The position numbers and the translations under genes were made by a program. Shown in pieces: positions 44,352 to 54,207 of a stretch of 64,000 bases of DNA. The DNA lies in NCBI GenBank assembly GCA_030844895.1, contig CM061224.1, forward strand, positions 70,688,567 to 70,752,566, given 5' to 3'. The stretch's first letter is position 1. Every line of letters begins with the position of its first letter. Origin of the DNA: Ambrosia x helenae (taxonomy: Eukaryota > Streptophyta > Magnoliopsida > Asterales > Asteraceae). The notes under the pieces are model-generated. The model ran no database searches. It had not been told where the DNA came from and was given only the letters and a program-made list of their open reading frames with translations.

Positions 44352-44831
44352 CTGTTGAGTTTGGAAAAAATGGGGGGGGGGGGGGTCAACTAGAAGTTGG
44401 TGAGAATACATAAGCCATGTCACGCAATTAAGTTTGAGAATAAAAGTTTAGCAATTCATATGTCTATCGTAAGTTTAAGTCTACATGAATAAACATGAAG
44501 TATAGTATGCACATAATCAAACCTCCGACAAGTTTAGGTCCATCCCGTCATCCACGGTTCACCTTAATATCACGTTGGAACGATAACAATCACCCGCGCT
44601 CCCCATAAAAGATGGTCAACGAATCTAGGTGGGATTGTCAATCCAATAGATCTATTATTGAGTATCGCCGGCTTGGCCATAGCTAATGATTATGTATGTT
44701 GAAGTTTAAGTCTAACAGTTGTTGTCTAAGTCATGAGGCATTAAAGTTTACAACTAGACATGTATGTAGAATTGCTTAAGTATAATGTTGCAAGTATAAA
44801 TAATTGCATAAACATGGTTACGTAAACTCAC
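44352..44831 (-). other. intron-like GT...AG unit in gypsy B 3' LTR (480 nt)
   Basis: The minus strand reads GCTAAG/GTGAGTTTACG at the donor (44831) and AACTCAACAG/GAAATAC at the acceptor (44352). The donor matches the other LTRs nearly base for base; the acceptor is replaced by another good AG site at the same distance. Confidence 0.55.
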
Positions 44832-45651
44832 CTTAGCAAAGTATTAAGTCTCGAGAAAAAGAATAAGTGTAGCCCAAAGTTGCCAAGTATTACCCTATGT
44901 ATAAGGTAACAAATAAGTTTAAGTCTTTCTAGTCTACAAGTATTTTCTAGGGTTTCGAATTGGGGATAAGTATTCGTTTGATTAGTAATTAAATTGTTTA
45001 ATAAATAAAATAATTTTGATAAATAAATAAACCAAAGTCTTTTTGTAAACTTTAGATTAAAGTTGGTCACAATATAAAGTTTTAAGTATGAAAATAATTT
45101 TTATAAAATTATTTTCTTAAAAATAGAATATTTAATCTATTTATTTCAATTTGTCAAAATATAACTTTAATATCTAAAAATATTAAAATTAAAGAATTTT
45201 TAAATTAAAATTTGTATTTCTGTTCTAAATGGACAGAAATAATTTATATAAAATTTTGGTGCAAAAATATTGAAAAATGAATTTATTATGATTTATTTAT
45301 GATTAAAAATAACAAAAATTGATTAAAAATATTAAATAAATGATTTTTCAGAAATAAAAATCATTTCAGAAATGTTTAATGTTTTATAAACTCAGAATAA
45401 TTTTTGTGGAAATTTATATAATCGTTTTGATATTTTTATAGAATTTTATAATTATAATGGAATAAACTTGAAATATTTATTATATATATTAAATAAATAA
45501 TTTTTGGAAAACTAAAAATTGTATGTTAAACTTTTCTATTAGAATAACATAAAATAATTTTTGTAGAATTTATAAAGGAGTTTTAGTATTTTAAAACCAT
45601 TTTAAAAATAATAGAGAATATATAAAAGTAAAGGTTTTTTTAAAAAAAAGT

Positions 45652-45730
45652 TGTCTATGCCAAGGCTCGAACCGGGTCTGAGACCGGGTGAGGTTTTATC
45701 ACAAGCCCAGCAACCAACTGGGCTGGACCC
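45652..45730 (-). other. tRNA-like module 1 in gypsy B 3' LTR
   Basis: The minus strand shows an A-box-like CCCAGTTGGTTGCTGGG (45722-45706), B box GGTTCGAGCC (45673-45664), then an eight-T run at about 45649-45642. Spacing is tRNA-like, but the ends do not form a clover-leaf acceptor stem. The partner LTR carries the same module near 62310-62390. Confidence 0.65.
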
Positions 45731-45810
45731 TGAGAACGAATAAACTTGGTTTGAAATTTCATAAATAGTTATACTGGACTGATTCATAATTCTTTTTTAA
45801 AGAAAAAGAA

Positions 45811-45895
45811 ATGTCGCGCGTTGTAGGACTCGAACCCTGGCCATCCGGCCGGTTCGTGTTTTAAGTGTAAGGGTCACACCAACTGATCTGTAGAT
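45811..45895 (-). other. tRNA-like module 2 in gypsy B 3' LTR
   Basis: Minus-strand A-box-like ATCAGTTGGTGTGACC (about 45887-45872) and B box GGTTCGAGTCC (45836-45826), followed by TTTCTTTTTC. The same-strand arrangement repeats module 1 about 160 bases away. Copy near 62468-62555 in the other LTR. Confidence 0.65.
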
Positions 45896-46499
45896 CAGTT
45901 GGTGATGATTTATGTTCTGTATTATATATATACACAGGTCTGCAGATGTGTTCTTCCCCAATTCATATACATCGAACCCTAGGTTTAACAATAATCAGAT
46001 TTAACAAACAATAACCCGATTAAACATAGGGTTATTGTTTGTAGAGGGCCGATGAACAAAACCTAACAAAAAAATTGAAACTTACAAATCATTTATCGTG
46101 AATACAAGCGGTCAACCAGAAAAGTCAAACGCGAATAATTTGAAGCTTGAAAGGTGTTTTTTATCAGAAATTGAAGATGAGGATAGTGATATCGGCGAGT
46201 TCAGAGTGTAATGAAGGGTTCAATTTATAGTGTGGGGTTCGGTGTTCCAAAATAGTAATGGTTGACCCGTTTATTACAATGATGCGCTAATTGGACACAA
46301 ATTGGGAATGTTTTGATGTTAATTGGTCGTGTTATGGACGCGAATAAGTCAGACGCGTCAATATCAGTTTACCATATTTGAATTGTAACACGAATTGATG
46401 AGAATTATGGTTGATTGTCTTTGCAGTTGACTTTCTAAGTCAACTGCTAGGTTCTAAGCATGATATAAAAATAAAACGCGTGGAAGGTTTGACAGATAT

Positions 46500-46590
46500 G
46501 TGTAGATCAACTGGTTGGCTGTTTGTGTGTGTAGGTTGACCCGGCCTAGGGCACGGGTTCGAATCCCGGCCCAGGCAAATGTTTTTTTTG
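46500..46590 (+). other. tRNA-like module 3 in gypsy B 3' LTR
   Basis: Plus strand, so opposite to the LTR: A-box-like AGATCAACTGGTTGGCT (46504), B box GGGTTCGAATCCC (46555-46567), then eight T at 46582. It is the best B box in the LTR and ends with a textbook Pol III stop signal. Copy near 63160-63245. Confidence 0.7.
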
Positions 46591-46754
46591 ACTATTATTT
46601 CGCATATATATATATATATAATATGACCTTATAGTATGATACTAGGGGTCGAAATGTGTCACGAAACATTTTTAAAGGACACGATTTTTATAAAAATTCG
46701 GCGTTTTATTAAGAAATTTTGTAACGTACACAGTATTTAATGCGAAATGTCACA

Positions 46755-46775
46755 GTCTCCCCTACTTTTAGGAAC
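46755..46775 (-). other. gypsy B polypurine tract
   Basis: The minus strand reads AAAAGTAGGGGAGAC directly before the 3' LTR (TGTGACATTT). Together with the primer site at the far end it fixes the orientation. Confidence 0.85.
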
Positions 46776-47561
46776 TTCGTCCCGAAGTATATTGAAAACA
46801 CAGGGTTGAAGGTGATTGGGTAGAAATCAGGACAAGTGTGGTCTGGAAATTTTGTGTTAGGACATGACATGAATAGAGTAATCTTGTTTAAAATGATTTG
46901 GATAAGAGAGTAGGATTAGGTGTGTCTTGAAATCGCAAGGAGAATAAGAATTTTGAGTTTTAGGAATCCTAAAAGAAATTCATGAATTAATGGAATATAG
47001 AAAGACTAAATGAACTACCAGGTAACTAGTGTTTATAATTGGTTATCTACCGAAAACCTTGATAGAATTTCACACTACCTTAACGTACCTGTAAATTCAT
47101 GATTACGTTCCGGACCGCAATCACCAATTTACCTTACATTAGGGTTTTGTGTCCTTCTATGACTCTACCGATTGTTGAGCAGGTTCGATAGCCTCCACCA
47201 GTCGTTGAGCAGGTTGTAGGGCCTCTCCCGACTGTTGAAAGGGCATGATGACCTCTACCAATCGTTGAGTAGGTTATTTGGTATTCAACTAACTGTTGAA
47301 CAAGTACTTCATCCACTATCAGTGTAGCATTTATTGCCAATTGATAGTATGTTTATGTAAGCAAGTTTATAAGTATAACGAGTATGGTTTAGATATTGAT
47401 ATAGCAATTAGTTCACATTCAAACAAGCATGCATCCAAGTGTTGTGATCATACTAGATAAACGACTCTCATGTAAAAGACAAAAATTTCAATACTTGAAT
47501 CAAAAGCGTCAATACATAGAATTTTAAATGCAAAATAACATTCAAACGGTGGAGCTTGTTG
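46776..47561 (-). other. gypsy B 3' non-coding region with GTTGAGCAGGTT repeats
   Basis: No pol sequence. Between 47170 and 47310 variants of (C/A)GTTGAGCAGGTT separated by 30-36 nt form a degenerate minisatellite, which a short minus-strand frame reads as CSTIGRG-like repeats. Confidence 0.6.
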
Positions 47562-48907
47562 TTAAGTAGCTGGAGGGTCCCTAGCAGGGTTATTCGGAGC
47601 AGCAAGGGCATTTGCAGCAGGAATTCGACAAACATCCGCAAGATGCCCATACCTTTGACAATTGGTACACTGACGGCAGGGCACTTGGGTTGGGTGGTGA
47701 TACTGACAGGTGTCACACTTAGGTTGGTTCCCGTTATATTGTTTCTTGCTGGGTGGGACAGTGGCGTCTATTGCAAAATTCCTGACCTTGCGCCTTCCAT
47801 TGGTTGAGGCCTCAGTTTTAATTTCAACGGCAGGTTGGGGAGTATCCTTCGCAACCCCTTTCCGAGTCAGGGAACCTGCCTTCACATGGTTATCTGTTAG
47901 GGTGGCCGCCAAACGCTTTGCTTCCTCTAGAGTAGCAGGGTTCCTTCCCACACCGTGTCCTGAATCTGCATGGGTAAGCCACCAATGTATTTTTCGATCG
48001 CAATAGGCAAGGGGGTGACCTTGTGTGGTAGCAGTAGACTAAGTTCGTGAAAACGAGTGTTGTAGGCAAGGTTTTCTCCACTGTCCTGAGCAAGATCATG
48101 AAACTCATCTTCTAACTTTTTGATTTCATTACGGGGGCAGAACTCCGCCTTCATAACATCTTTAGCTTGTTCCCAAGTTAAGGCCAGTGCGACTTCAGCT
48201 CCACGGGTGCGCTTTTCTTCATTCTACCAAGTGAGTGCTCGTTTGTGAAGAACACTCATGGCATAGCGGACCTTAAAGTTATCGGGACACTCACTGTTAA
48301 TGAAGGTATTCTAAATACCCTCAAACCATTGTAGAAGACCTGTAGCTCCTTCATCTCCACTGAATTTAGGGGGATTACAGGTATTAAAGTGTTTGAGAGT
48401 GCAGGCTGGGAGACCATTCCCGTTCCCATTGTGTTTTCCATTGCCGTTTCAATTTCCACTGCCGTTTCCATTCATCTGGATGACTTGAGCCAGTAAGTTA
48501 GGAACCAGAGTCGCGATCTGTTGCGCCATTTGTTGAGAAATGATCGCAGCCAGTTGGGCATCAACACCATTGTAACATTTCGCATTAAATAATTGTACGT
48601 TACGGATTAAAACGACAAGTTTTATTATTATTATTTTTGGTGATATTTTGAACCCTAATACAATGATAATTATTCATACATATACATATATATATATATA
48701 TATATAAAAGTTTATAATAATAATAATGATAATGTTCAAAGTATTGGGTATTTAGTTTAAACCCAAACATTTGACCAAACCCACCAACATACTACCCTTC
48801 CCTGAGCCCATTACAGCTCTGGCCCAAACAGACCACCAAGGGCCCAACCACCAGGCCCAACCCCTTCTTCTTTCCCCCTTTCTGTTAAAAAAAAAAAGAA
48901 ATAAAAC

Positions 48908-48981
48908 AATGCTCCAGCCGGGTTTCGAACCGGAGCCGAGCCAGACGCAACACGCACACCAAACCAGCTAAGCCATGTTGA
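48908..48981 (-). other. tRNA-like module in solo LTR (antisense)
   Basis: The minus strand shows A box TGGCTTAGCTGG (48975-48964), a near-perfect match to the tRNA consensus, and B box GGTTCGAAACC (48931-48921). An 11-T run follows (48899-48889). Its place, about 340 bases from the LTR start and antisense, parallels module 3 of gypsy B. Confidence 0.7.
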
Positions 48982-49594
48982 TCTTTTGTTTTAAATCCAA
49001 CCCGTATTGTATATAAGGTCTTATTAAACTTCTGCTACTGCTCGCTGCTATGAACCAGCGCGCGAACTGCTCCCATTTTCTCCTTATTTGACTTTAAATT
49101 GAACAAGAATTTGGAAACAATTGTATAAATGGTTCGTGTTATGGAATTTACAAGATAATGCACATAATCTACTCGTCAATTAACAATTAATTGTTTCCAA
49201 TTTTGATTTATAACGCGTCAAACATTCAATAGTGAGTCAAACTTGCCAATTCAACGAATCAGACCCGTTCACTATAAATTGAACACTCCCAAACCTACTA
49301 CACTCGCCGATCTTCTCATCTCAACCTCTAATTTCTCTTAAAAACTTCTGTTCCTGCGTTTTCTGTTTGAAGTTGACTTTTCTGTTTGACCGCACAATCA
49401 CCACGATTAAGCTTTGTAAGTCACAATGTTTTTGATGGGTTTTAATCTTCGGCATACACACATCAATAACCCTAAGGTTAATTGGGTTATTGATGTGTGA
49501 ATTGATCGATTGTAGAATCTAGGGCTCGATTACATTTTTTGGGGAAGAACACGAATCCAGTTATATTATTTATTTTAGATAAACTGAAACCAAA

Positions 49595-49690
49595 CACAAC
49601 CACTGGTCTGGACCAAGTGGTTGTGTCTGGTGCCTTGTGAACCGGATCACAGGGGTTCGAATCCCACCCCATACATTCTTTTTTTTTTTG
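49595..49690 (+). other. tRNA-like module in solo LTR (sense)
   Basis: A box TGGACCAAGTGG (49609-49620), B box GGTTCGAATCC (49654-49664), then an 11-T run (49679-49689). The flanks CCACTGGTCTGGACCAAGTGG also form a hairpin. Its place, about 1030 bases from the LTR start, parallels modules 1 and 2 of gypsy B. Confidence 0.7.
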
Positions 49691-50504
49691 GCTTTTCAAG
49701 TTATAGGTTTAAATTACATATTTATTCATTTTAATTATTTAAAATACTTATAAGCCTTCAAAAATTCCCAAAATTTTACATAATGATGTTCATACCCTAA
49801 ACATCATTATTCAGATTTTTATTTTCGAAAATTCATTTATTTAATATATTTAATAAATAAATCAATTTTATTCTATTATATTTATAAAATTCCATTAAAA
49901 TATCAAAACAATATTATAAATTTCCACAAAAATTATTCTAAGTTTATATAATGATAAAATTTTCTGAAATGATTTTTATTTCAGAAAAATCATTTATTTA
50001 ATATTTTTAAGCAATTTTTGTTAGTTTTAATCATAATTAAATCATAATAAATCCAATTTTTAATATTTTTGCACCAAAATTTTATACAAATTATTTCTGG
50101 TTATTTAGAACAGAAATATAAATTTTAAACTAATAATTCTTTAATTTTAATATTTTTAAATATTAAAGTTGAATTTTGGCAATTTGTTATAAATAGAAAT
50201 AATATTCTATTTTAAAGAGAATAATTTTCTAAAAATTATTTTTTTAAACACATTTTTGTGACCATCTTAAATTTAAATTTCATAAAAAGATTTTTGTTTA
50301 TCTATTTACTAATATTCCCTCAATTATCAAACATTTTTTTTATTAATCAAACGAGCATTTATCCCCAAATTCGAAGCCCTAGAACATATACATTTGTAGA
50401 CTAGATAGACTTAGACATATTTATTACCTTATTATAGGGTGATACTTGACACATTTGGGCAACACCACTATTCAATTTTTCAACAGATATAACATTTTGC
50501 TAAG

Positions 50505-50975
50505 GTGAGTTTTACATAGCCCCTTTTCTATTTATCACAATTTTTGGGGTGAAACATATTACAACATTATTTATGCAATTCAATCATCAATGTGTCTATG
50601 TGTTTTTCTATGTTGCATTATGTCTTGAACATCACTAGGGTAAGCACAATTCTAGCATAACATTGATCAACCGACGGTATACATTGATAGATCTATTGGA
50701 CTGACAATCCCACCCGGATACGTGCCTCCTACAAAGGTTGCGTGGGTGTTTGTTACTGCAATATAAACGAGTGAACCATGAGCGTATGGGATGTACCACA
50801 ATACAACAGTCACAATGGTTGATTATGCACTCGATTTACTTCTAGTATGTTTTCACATATGGACTAGATTGCCATGACACATGAATTGCACAACAATTTT
50901 ATTCGATTATCAAAACCTATGTAATTCTCACCAACTTTTGTTGACCCAAAATATTTTCAACTTAACATGTTTCAG
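50505..50975 (+). other. intron-like GT...AG unit in solo LTR (471 nt)
   Basis: Donor TAAG/GTGAGT at 50505 and acceptor AACATGTTTCAG/GTTCT ending at 50975. They match 35881-36355 almost exactly. Confidence 0.6.
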
Positions 50976-51278
50976 GTTCTACTTGCTTGAGGATTTGAAT
51001 TAATGCTTGAAGATGTGTGCATAGTTTTACCCAATTTGATGTACGAATTCTTGTAGAACAATTGTATGTAATTTATCTAAATCATATAATGAAATTTATT
51101 ATTTACCATGAGCTACTGAACAATCATCATTACGTGACATCCCGATGTTTCCACCATCGGTTGGGGTGTTACAACCATTGTTGTTGTTGTGGTTAGTGTC
51201 GTGGTTATGGTTGTGGTTGTTGCTACTTTCCTCTTGATTTCCACCACTGTTATTGCGAGTGCTGCGACGTGGAGGCAT

Positions 51279-51713
51279 GATCTGTAAGAGACACAATGAA
51301 ATGAATGAGGCAATATAAGGAATGTAATCATTTATCCATTAATTAAAACGAATAAACGAAAACGTTGACTTATCAAAGATTCTAGATTCTAATAACAGAC
51401 ATGCTTTAGCCTATAGATGAACACTCATCCCGAGAATTCCCAGGTAGGCATCCGGGTCCCTCGTCAGATTGGGATATATGCGCAATGCCAGCCTAGACAG
51501 AAGACTCAGAATACAGGCGTTCACCCTTCCAGATTGCACGTGTTCGTTATTAAAATCTAGTACTTCGACGAGATCTCAAGGTGGTTCAGGCTAAACCTGA
51601 GAATTGTCCTATTAGTCTAAGAGTAGATCTTGTGATGGAGAGCAATCTTCTTGTAGGGATTGAAGTAGGGATAAGAAGTAGGAGTGAGATAGAGAATAGC
51701 AAGTAAAAGGAGC
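51279..51713 (-). other. gypsy B leader, left piece
   Basis: Non-coding. On the minus strand TGTCTCTTACAG lies three bases before the Gag ATG and could serve as a splice acceptor for a leader intron. Copia C inserted at 51714; the leader goes on at 60713-60782. Confidence 0.5.
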
Positions 51714-52435
51714 TGTTGGATCAGTTTGCTCTTTTTGCTAAGTAAGAACTTGCTATCTTGACACTTAAGTGTTTAGCAAGCCCTTGTAAATCAGATTATA
51801 AGCACAGCGGAATGTATAAGTTAAAGCAACACTTTTTATACTAAGGAAGAGTTATTACTCCCCCTTGATGATTGAAACTAATAAATGACAAGTATTTATT
51901 ATGAATCTAAGCAGTAAATGAGAATTAGATACTTAGACAGATTCACAATAAATACTGAAATGGAATAGAACAGTTGAGAGTGTTTGAAGGATTTTTCTAT
52001 TAAAATCAATGTCTAAAATAGAAGGTTGAAGCCTCCTATTTATAGACGTTTACATACATGTATCTTGCCCAAAAAGCAAGTACAGAAACATCAGAAACAA
52101 GTTGCACAAGTTGCAACATTGAAACTAACAAATACAGCTAAAAGTAATAATAAACAATAAACTACTGATGCAAAAAGGCGGTGGAAAATATCTGATGCTA
52201 AGTGCTGATGAATGACAAACTACTGATGAGTAGTTTGTCTTCAGTACTTCTGAAGTGAACTTGTCTGGTTTGAACTTCAGAACTTCTGATGAAGTTTCTT
52301 CTTCAGCACTTCTCTTATCTTCTCTTCAGCAGTTCTTTGTTTTCTTTTCAGTACTTCTATACTTAGCCAAAATGACAGAAGTGAATTAGACTAAGGTTTC
52401 CAAAAGTGGTTTCACCAATCCTCTTTGTCCTAACA
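51714..52435 (-). mobile_element. copia C 3' LTR
   Basis: On the plus strand TGTTGGATCAGTTTGCTC to TTTGTCCTAACA, 722 bp. It differs from the other LTR at one C/T (CACAGCGG against CATAGCGG) and one T/G (GTGTTTGAAGG against GTGTTGGAAGG). CAG(T/A/C)A(C/G)TTC motifs crowd 52215-52360. Confidence 0.95.
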
Positions 52436-52452
52436 ATCTCCCCCTGGATTGA
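52436..52452 (-). other. copia C polypurine tract
   Basis: The minus strand reads TCCAGGGGGAGAT just before TGTTAGG, the usual copia joint. It follows the last stop codon by about 30 bases, so the ORF runs nearly to the LTR. Confidence 0.92.
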
Positions 52453-52476
52453 TGAAGCCAAAACCTTACTAATTCC

Positions 52477-54207
52477 TTATGTTTTTCTTCTGTCTTGAAC
52501 AATCTTCCATATCTCTTTGTACATGGTGTTCTTGAGCTGGTTTAACTGACCATCAGATAGAGATCCTCTCTGTGGTTCTAGATGTTGAATTGTGAGCAGG
52601 TCTTGTGTTGACAGTTTCTTCAGATCACTGATCTTCTTGTAAGCCCTGCTTGAGAGGTCTCTTCTTGTCAACAATACTGAGTTGTTATCAGTAAGTGACC
52701 ATCTGATGATAGGTATCTTTGACTTGTTAAAGTCAGAAGAATAGGGAACCAGACTTGTCCCTTGGGTTGATGGTCCTGAGTGCTGGATGCTTTCAGTTTC
52801 AGTTAGCCTCAGGTGGGAGTCTCTTCCTTGTTGTTGTTGCATATCAGGCATCTGAACAGTTGGGAGATGGTGTTCAGTCACTACTCTGGTATGCAGCTTT
52901 TCTTTGATGGTCTTTTGTATTTGGTAGGCAAAAGTGGAAGGATCCCTGAATTGTGTTAACAGAGGTTTCTCCTCAATGTCAAAATCTGAATGGACTATTG
53001 AACTTCCTTCAAGTAGTACCATTTTGAAGTCAGTTTTGACATTGTCCTCTGCCTTCTTTCTCTGAGTAGCAGTTCTTCTTCTTGATACACCAAAAGTTCT
53101 AACTACTGATCTTGAAGGATCAGTAGTTTGAAACTTCTCTGGATTTGCAGCCAAGTATTTCTTGTAAGTATCCATTAGTCTTTCTTCTTTCCATCTGGAT
53201 ACTGAGGCTTTTGAACCATAGCCCTCTGCTACTAACTCTTCTATTATTTGGGCTCTCTTGGCCTTTCCTTCTTTGCTTGTGGCCATTTTGTCTGCAAGCA
53301 GTTGTGCTCTTCTTGTCAGCTCTTGCATGGAGAGTCCTTTGAGTGTATAGGCTTTAGTCTTGCTGTTCTTGGTAATGTAAGACACCAGTTGTTGTCTTTT
53401 ATCTTGTTCAGCAATCTCATCAAGGCTAGCCTGCCTTTGTAGTTCAGCTTCATAAGCCTGAAGTTTTTCTTCATGGCTTAAATCTAGATCATCCCTTTCT
53501 TCCAGAGTTTTCCAAATCAGATCTTCTCTGGCCTTCTTGTTGGCTGCAACTAAGCTCTTCTCTAATAATTCAGCTGATTGAGAGATAGGAGAAGGGTTTA
53601 GTACAGTCATTGTTGTAACAGTTGTAGGCCTGATGGGATCAGATGTTGGTTGAATGGGAGCAGTGGTTCTGGAAGGGTCAGCAGTTTGAGGTTTGGAAGT
53701 GTTAACCTCTGATGGGTTGACAACTGCTGATGGTTTGTCAACTACTGAAGGATTGTCTTCAGTACTTTCTGATTCTTCATCAGAACTTTTGCCATCAGAA
53801 GTTTCTTCATTGTGCCTTAGGGATTCTTCAGATGTTTGGGTCTCATCTTCTTTTTCTGCTGCTTCAATCTCTTCTATTGAGACACCAAACTGTTTGGCCA
53901 GTTTTTCTTTCCTAGCCTGATCTTTTTGATCTCTTTCAAGGATGGCCACTCTTGCCCTTATCCTGGCTTGGAATGACTCCTTAGGTTCCCTGATCTTCTC
54001 CCCCTTTTTGGATTCATCAATTTTAACTTTTGAAGTTGAGGGTTGGGAGAATTGTCCTTGAAGATGAGCAATCTGTTTGCTGTTGAAGTCTATTTTGTTG
54101 GACAGATCATTCATCTTGGTCTTGATCACTCCAAATTGATTCTTGATAGACAGCTCCAAGTTAGCTGTGTATGTTTGGAAGTGATTTCTGATGAGAGTAT
54201 TCATCAT
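52477..54207 (-). CDS. copia C post-integrase ORF, C-terminal half (unknown function)
   Basis: 576 codons open without a stop, from MMNTLIRNHFQTYTANLEL to EIWKIVQDRRKT. It has a coiled start (KTKMNDLSNKIDFNSKQIAHLQ), a charged coil (ARVAILERDQKDQARKEKLAKQFGVSIEEIEAAEK split by acidic text), a Thr/Ser/Pro-rich part, a second basic coil (EEKLQAYEAELQRQASLDEI) and SRRRTATQRKKAEDNVKTDFK. No catalytic motif, signal peptide or membrane helix is seen. It overlaps the preceding ORF by 47 bases in another frame, so one indel probably split a single longer frame. Repeated ACTACTGAT/CAGTAGTTT words colour its DNA. Confidence 0.75.
   Translation of the reverse strand: MMNTLIRNHFQTYTANLELSIKNQFGVIKTKMNDLSNKIDFNSKQIAHLQGQFSQPSTSKVKIDESKKGEKIREPKESFQARIRARVAILERDQKDQARKEKLAKQFGVSIEEIEAAEKEDETQTSEESLRHNEETSDGKSSDEESESTEDNPSVVDKPSAVVNPSEVNTSKPQTADPSRTTAPIQPTSDPIRPTTVTTMTVLNPSPISQSAELLEKSLVAANKKAREDLIWKTLEERDDLDLSHEEKLQAYEAELQRQASLDEIAEQDKRQQLVSYITKNSKTKAYTLKGLSMQELTRRAQLLADKMATSKEGKAKRAQIIEELVAEGYGSKASVSRWKEERLMDTYKKYLAANPEKFQTTDPSRSVVRTFGVSRRRTATQRKKAEDNVKTDFKMVLLEGSSIVHSDFDIEEKPLLTQFRDPSTFAYQIQKTIKEKLHTRVVTEHHLPTVQMPDMQQQQGRDSHLRLTETESIQHSGPSTQGTSLVPYSSDFNKSKIPIIRWSLTDNNSVLLTRRDLSSRAYKKISDLKKLSTQDLLTIQHLEPQRGSLSDGQLNQLKNTMYKEIWKIVQDRRKT

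Larger units (their letters stand above)
44148..46754 (-). mobile_element. gypsy B 3' LTR (2607 bp)
   Basis: On the minus strand it starts TGTGACATTTCGCATTAAAT and ends CATCGGTTGGGGTGTTACA. It has a 14-G run (near 44370; 10 G in its partner), an intron-like unit, three tRNA-like modules and long AT-rich tracts (45060-45640). It is the same family in broad outline as the LTRs at 12249-14700, 35227 and 48571. Confidence 0.92.
48571..51173 (+). mobile_element. solo gypsy-type LTR, 2603 bp, TSD ACCAT, inside gypsy B gag
   Basis: It starts TGTAACATTTCGCATTAAAT and ends GGTTGGGGTGTTACA, with ACCAT at 48566-48570 and 51174-51178. The start resembles the gypsy B LTR start (TGTGACATTTCGC), and the last 680 bases resemble the solo LTR at 35227. 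It inserted in the opposite orientation into a relative's gag and then lost its interior by LTR recombination. The 49700-50350 part is very AT-rich. Confidence 0.93.
47562..51278 (-). pseudogene. gypsy B Gag, split by a solo LTR
   Basis: The ATG at 51278 starts MPPRRSTRNNSGGNQEESSN, an Asn/His-rich N-terminus. It is cut at 51178 by the LTR at 48571-51173 and goes on from 48570 with AQLAAIISQQMAQQI, CNPPKFSGDEGATGLLQWFE and ALTWEQAKDVMKAEFCPRNE (the typical Ty3 Gag core), then FHDLAQDSGENLAYNTRF and KYIGGLPMQIQDTV. A frameshift near 47940 precedes a tail with two zinc-finger-like groups, CDTCQYHHPTQVPC and CTNCQRYGHLADVC (47715-47625). It stops at 47562. In-frame stops near 48452, 48315 and 48225 break the core. 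No protease follows. The particle would have to use the pol of a relative. Confidence 0.8.

Noticed and set aside
45652..46590. Genuine tRNA genes
   Set aside because: A and B boxes are good, but I could not form a seven-base acceptor stem or a plausible anticodon arm, and the modules recur inside LTRs; they are listed as tRNA-like instead.
47134..47340. Repeat-rich small protein (CSTIGRG repeats)
   Set aside because: The frame arises from a degenerate minisatellite in non-coding gypsy B sequence; there is no start context or family.
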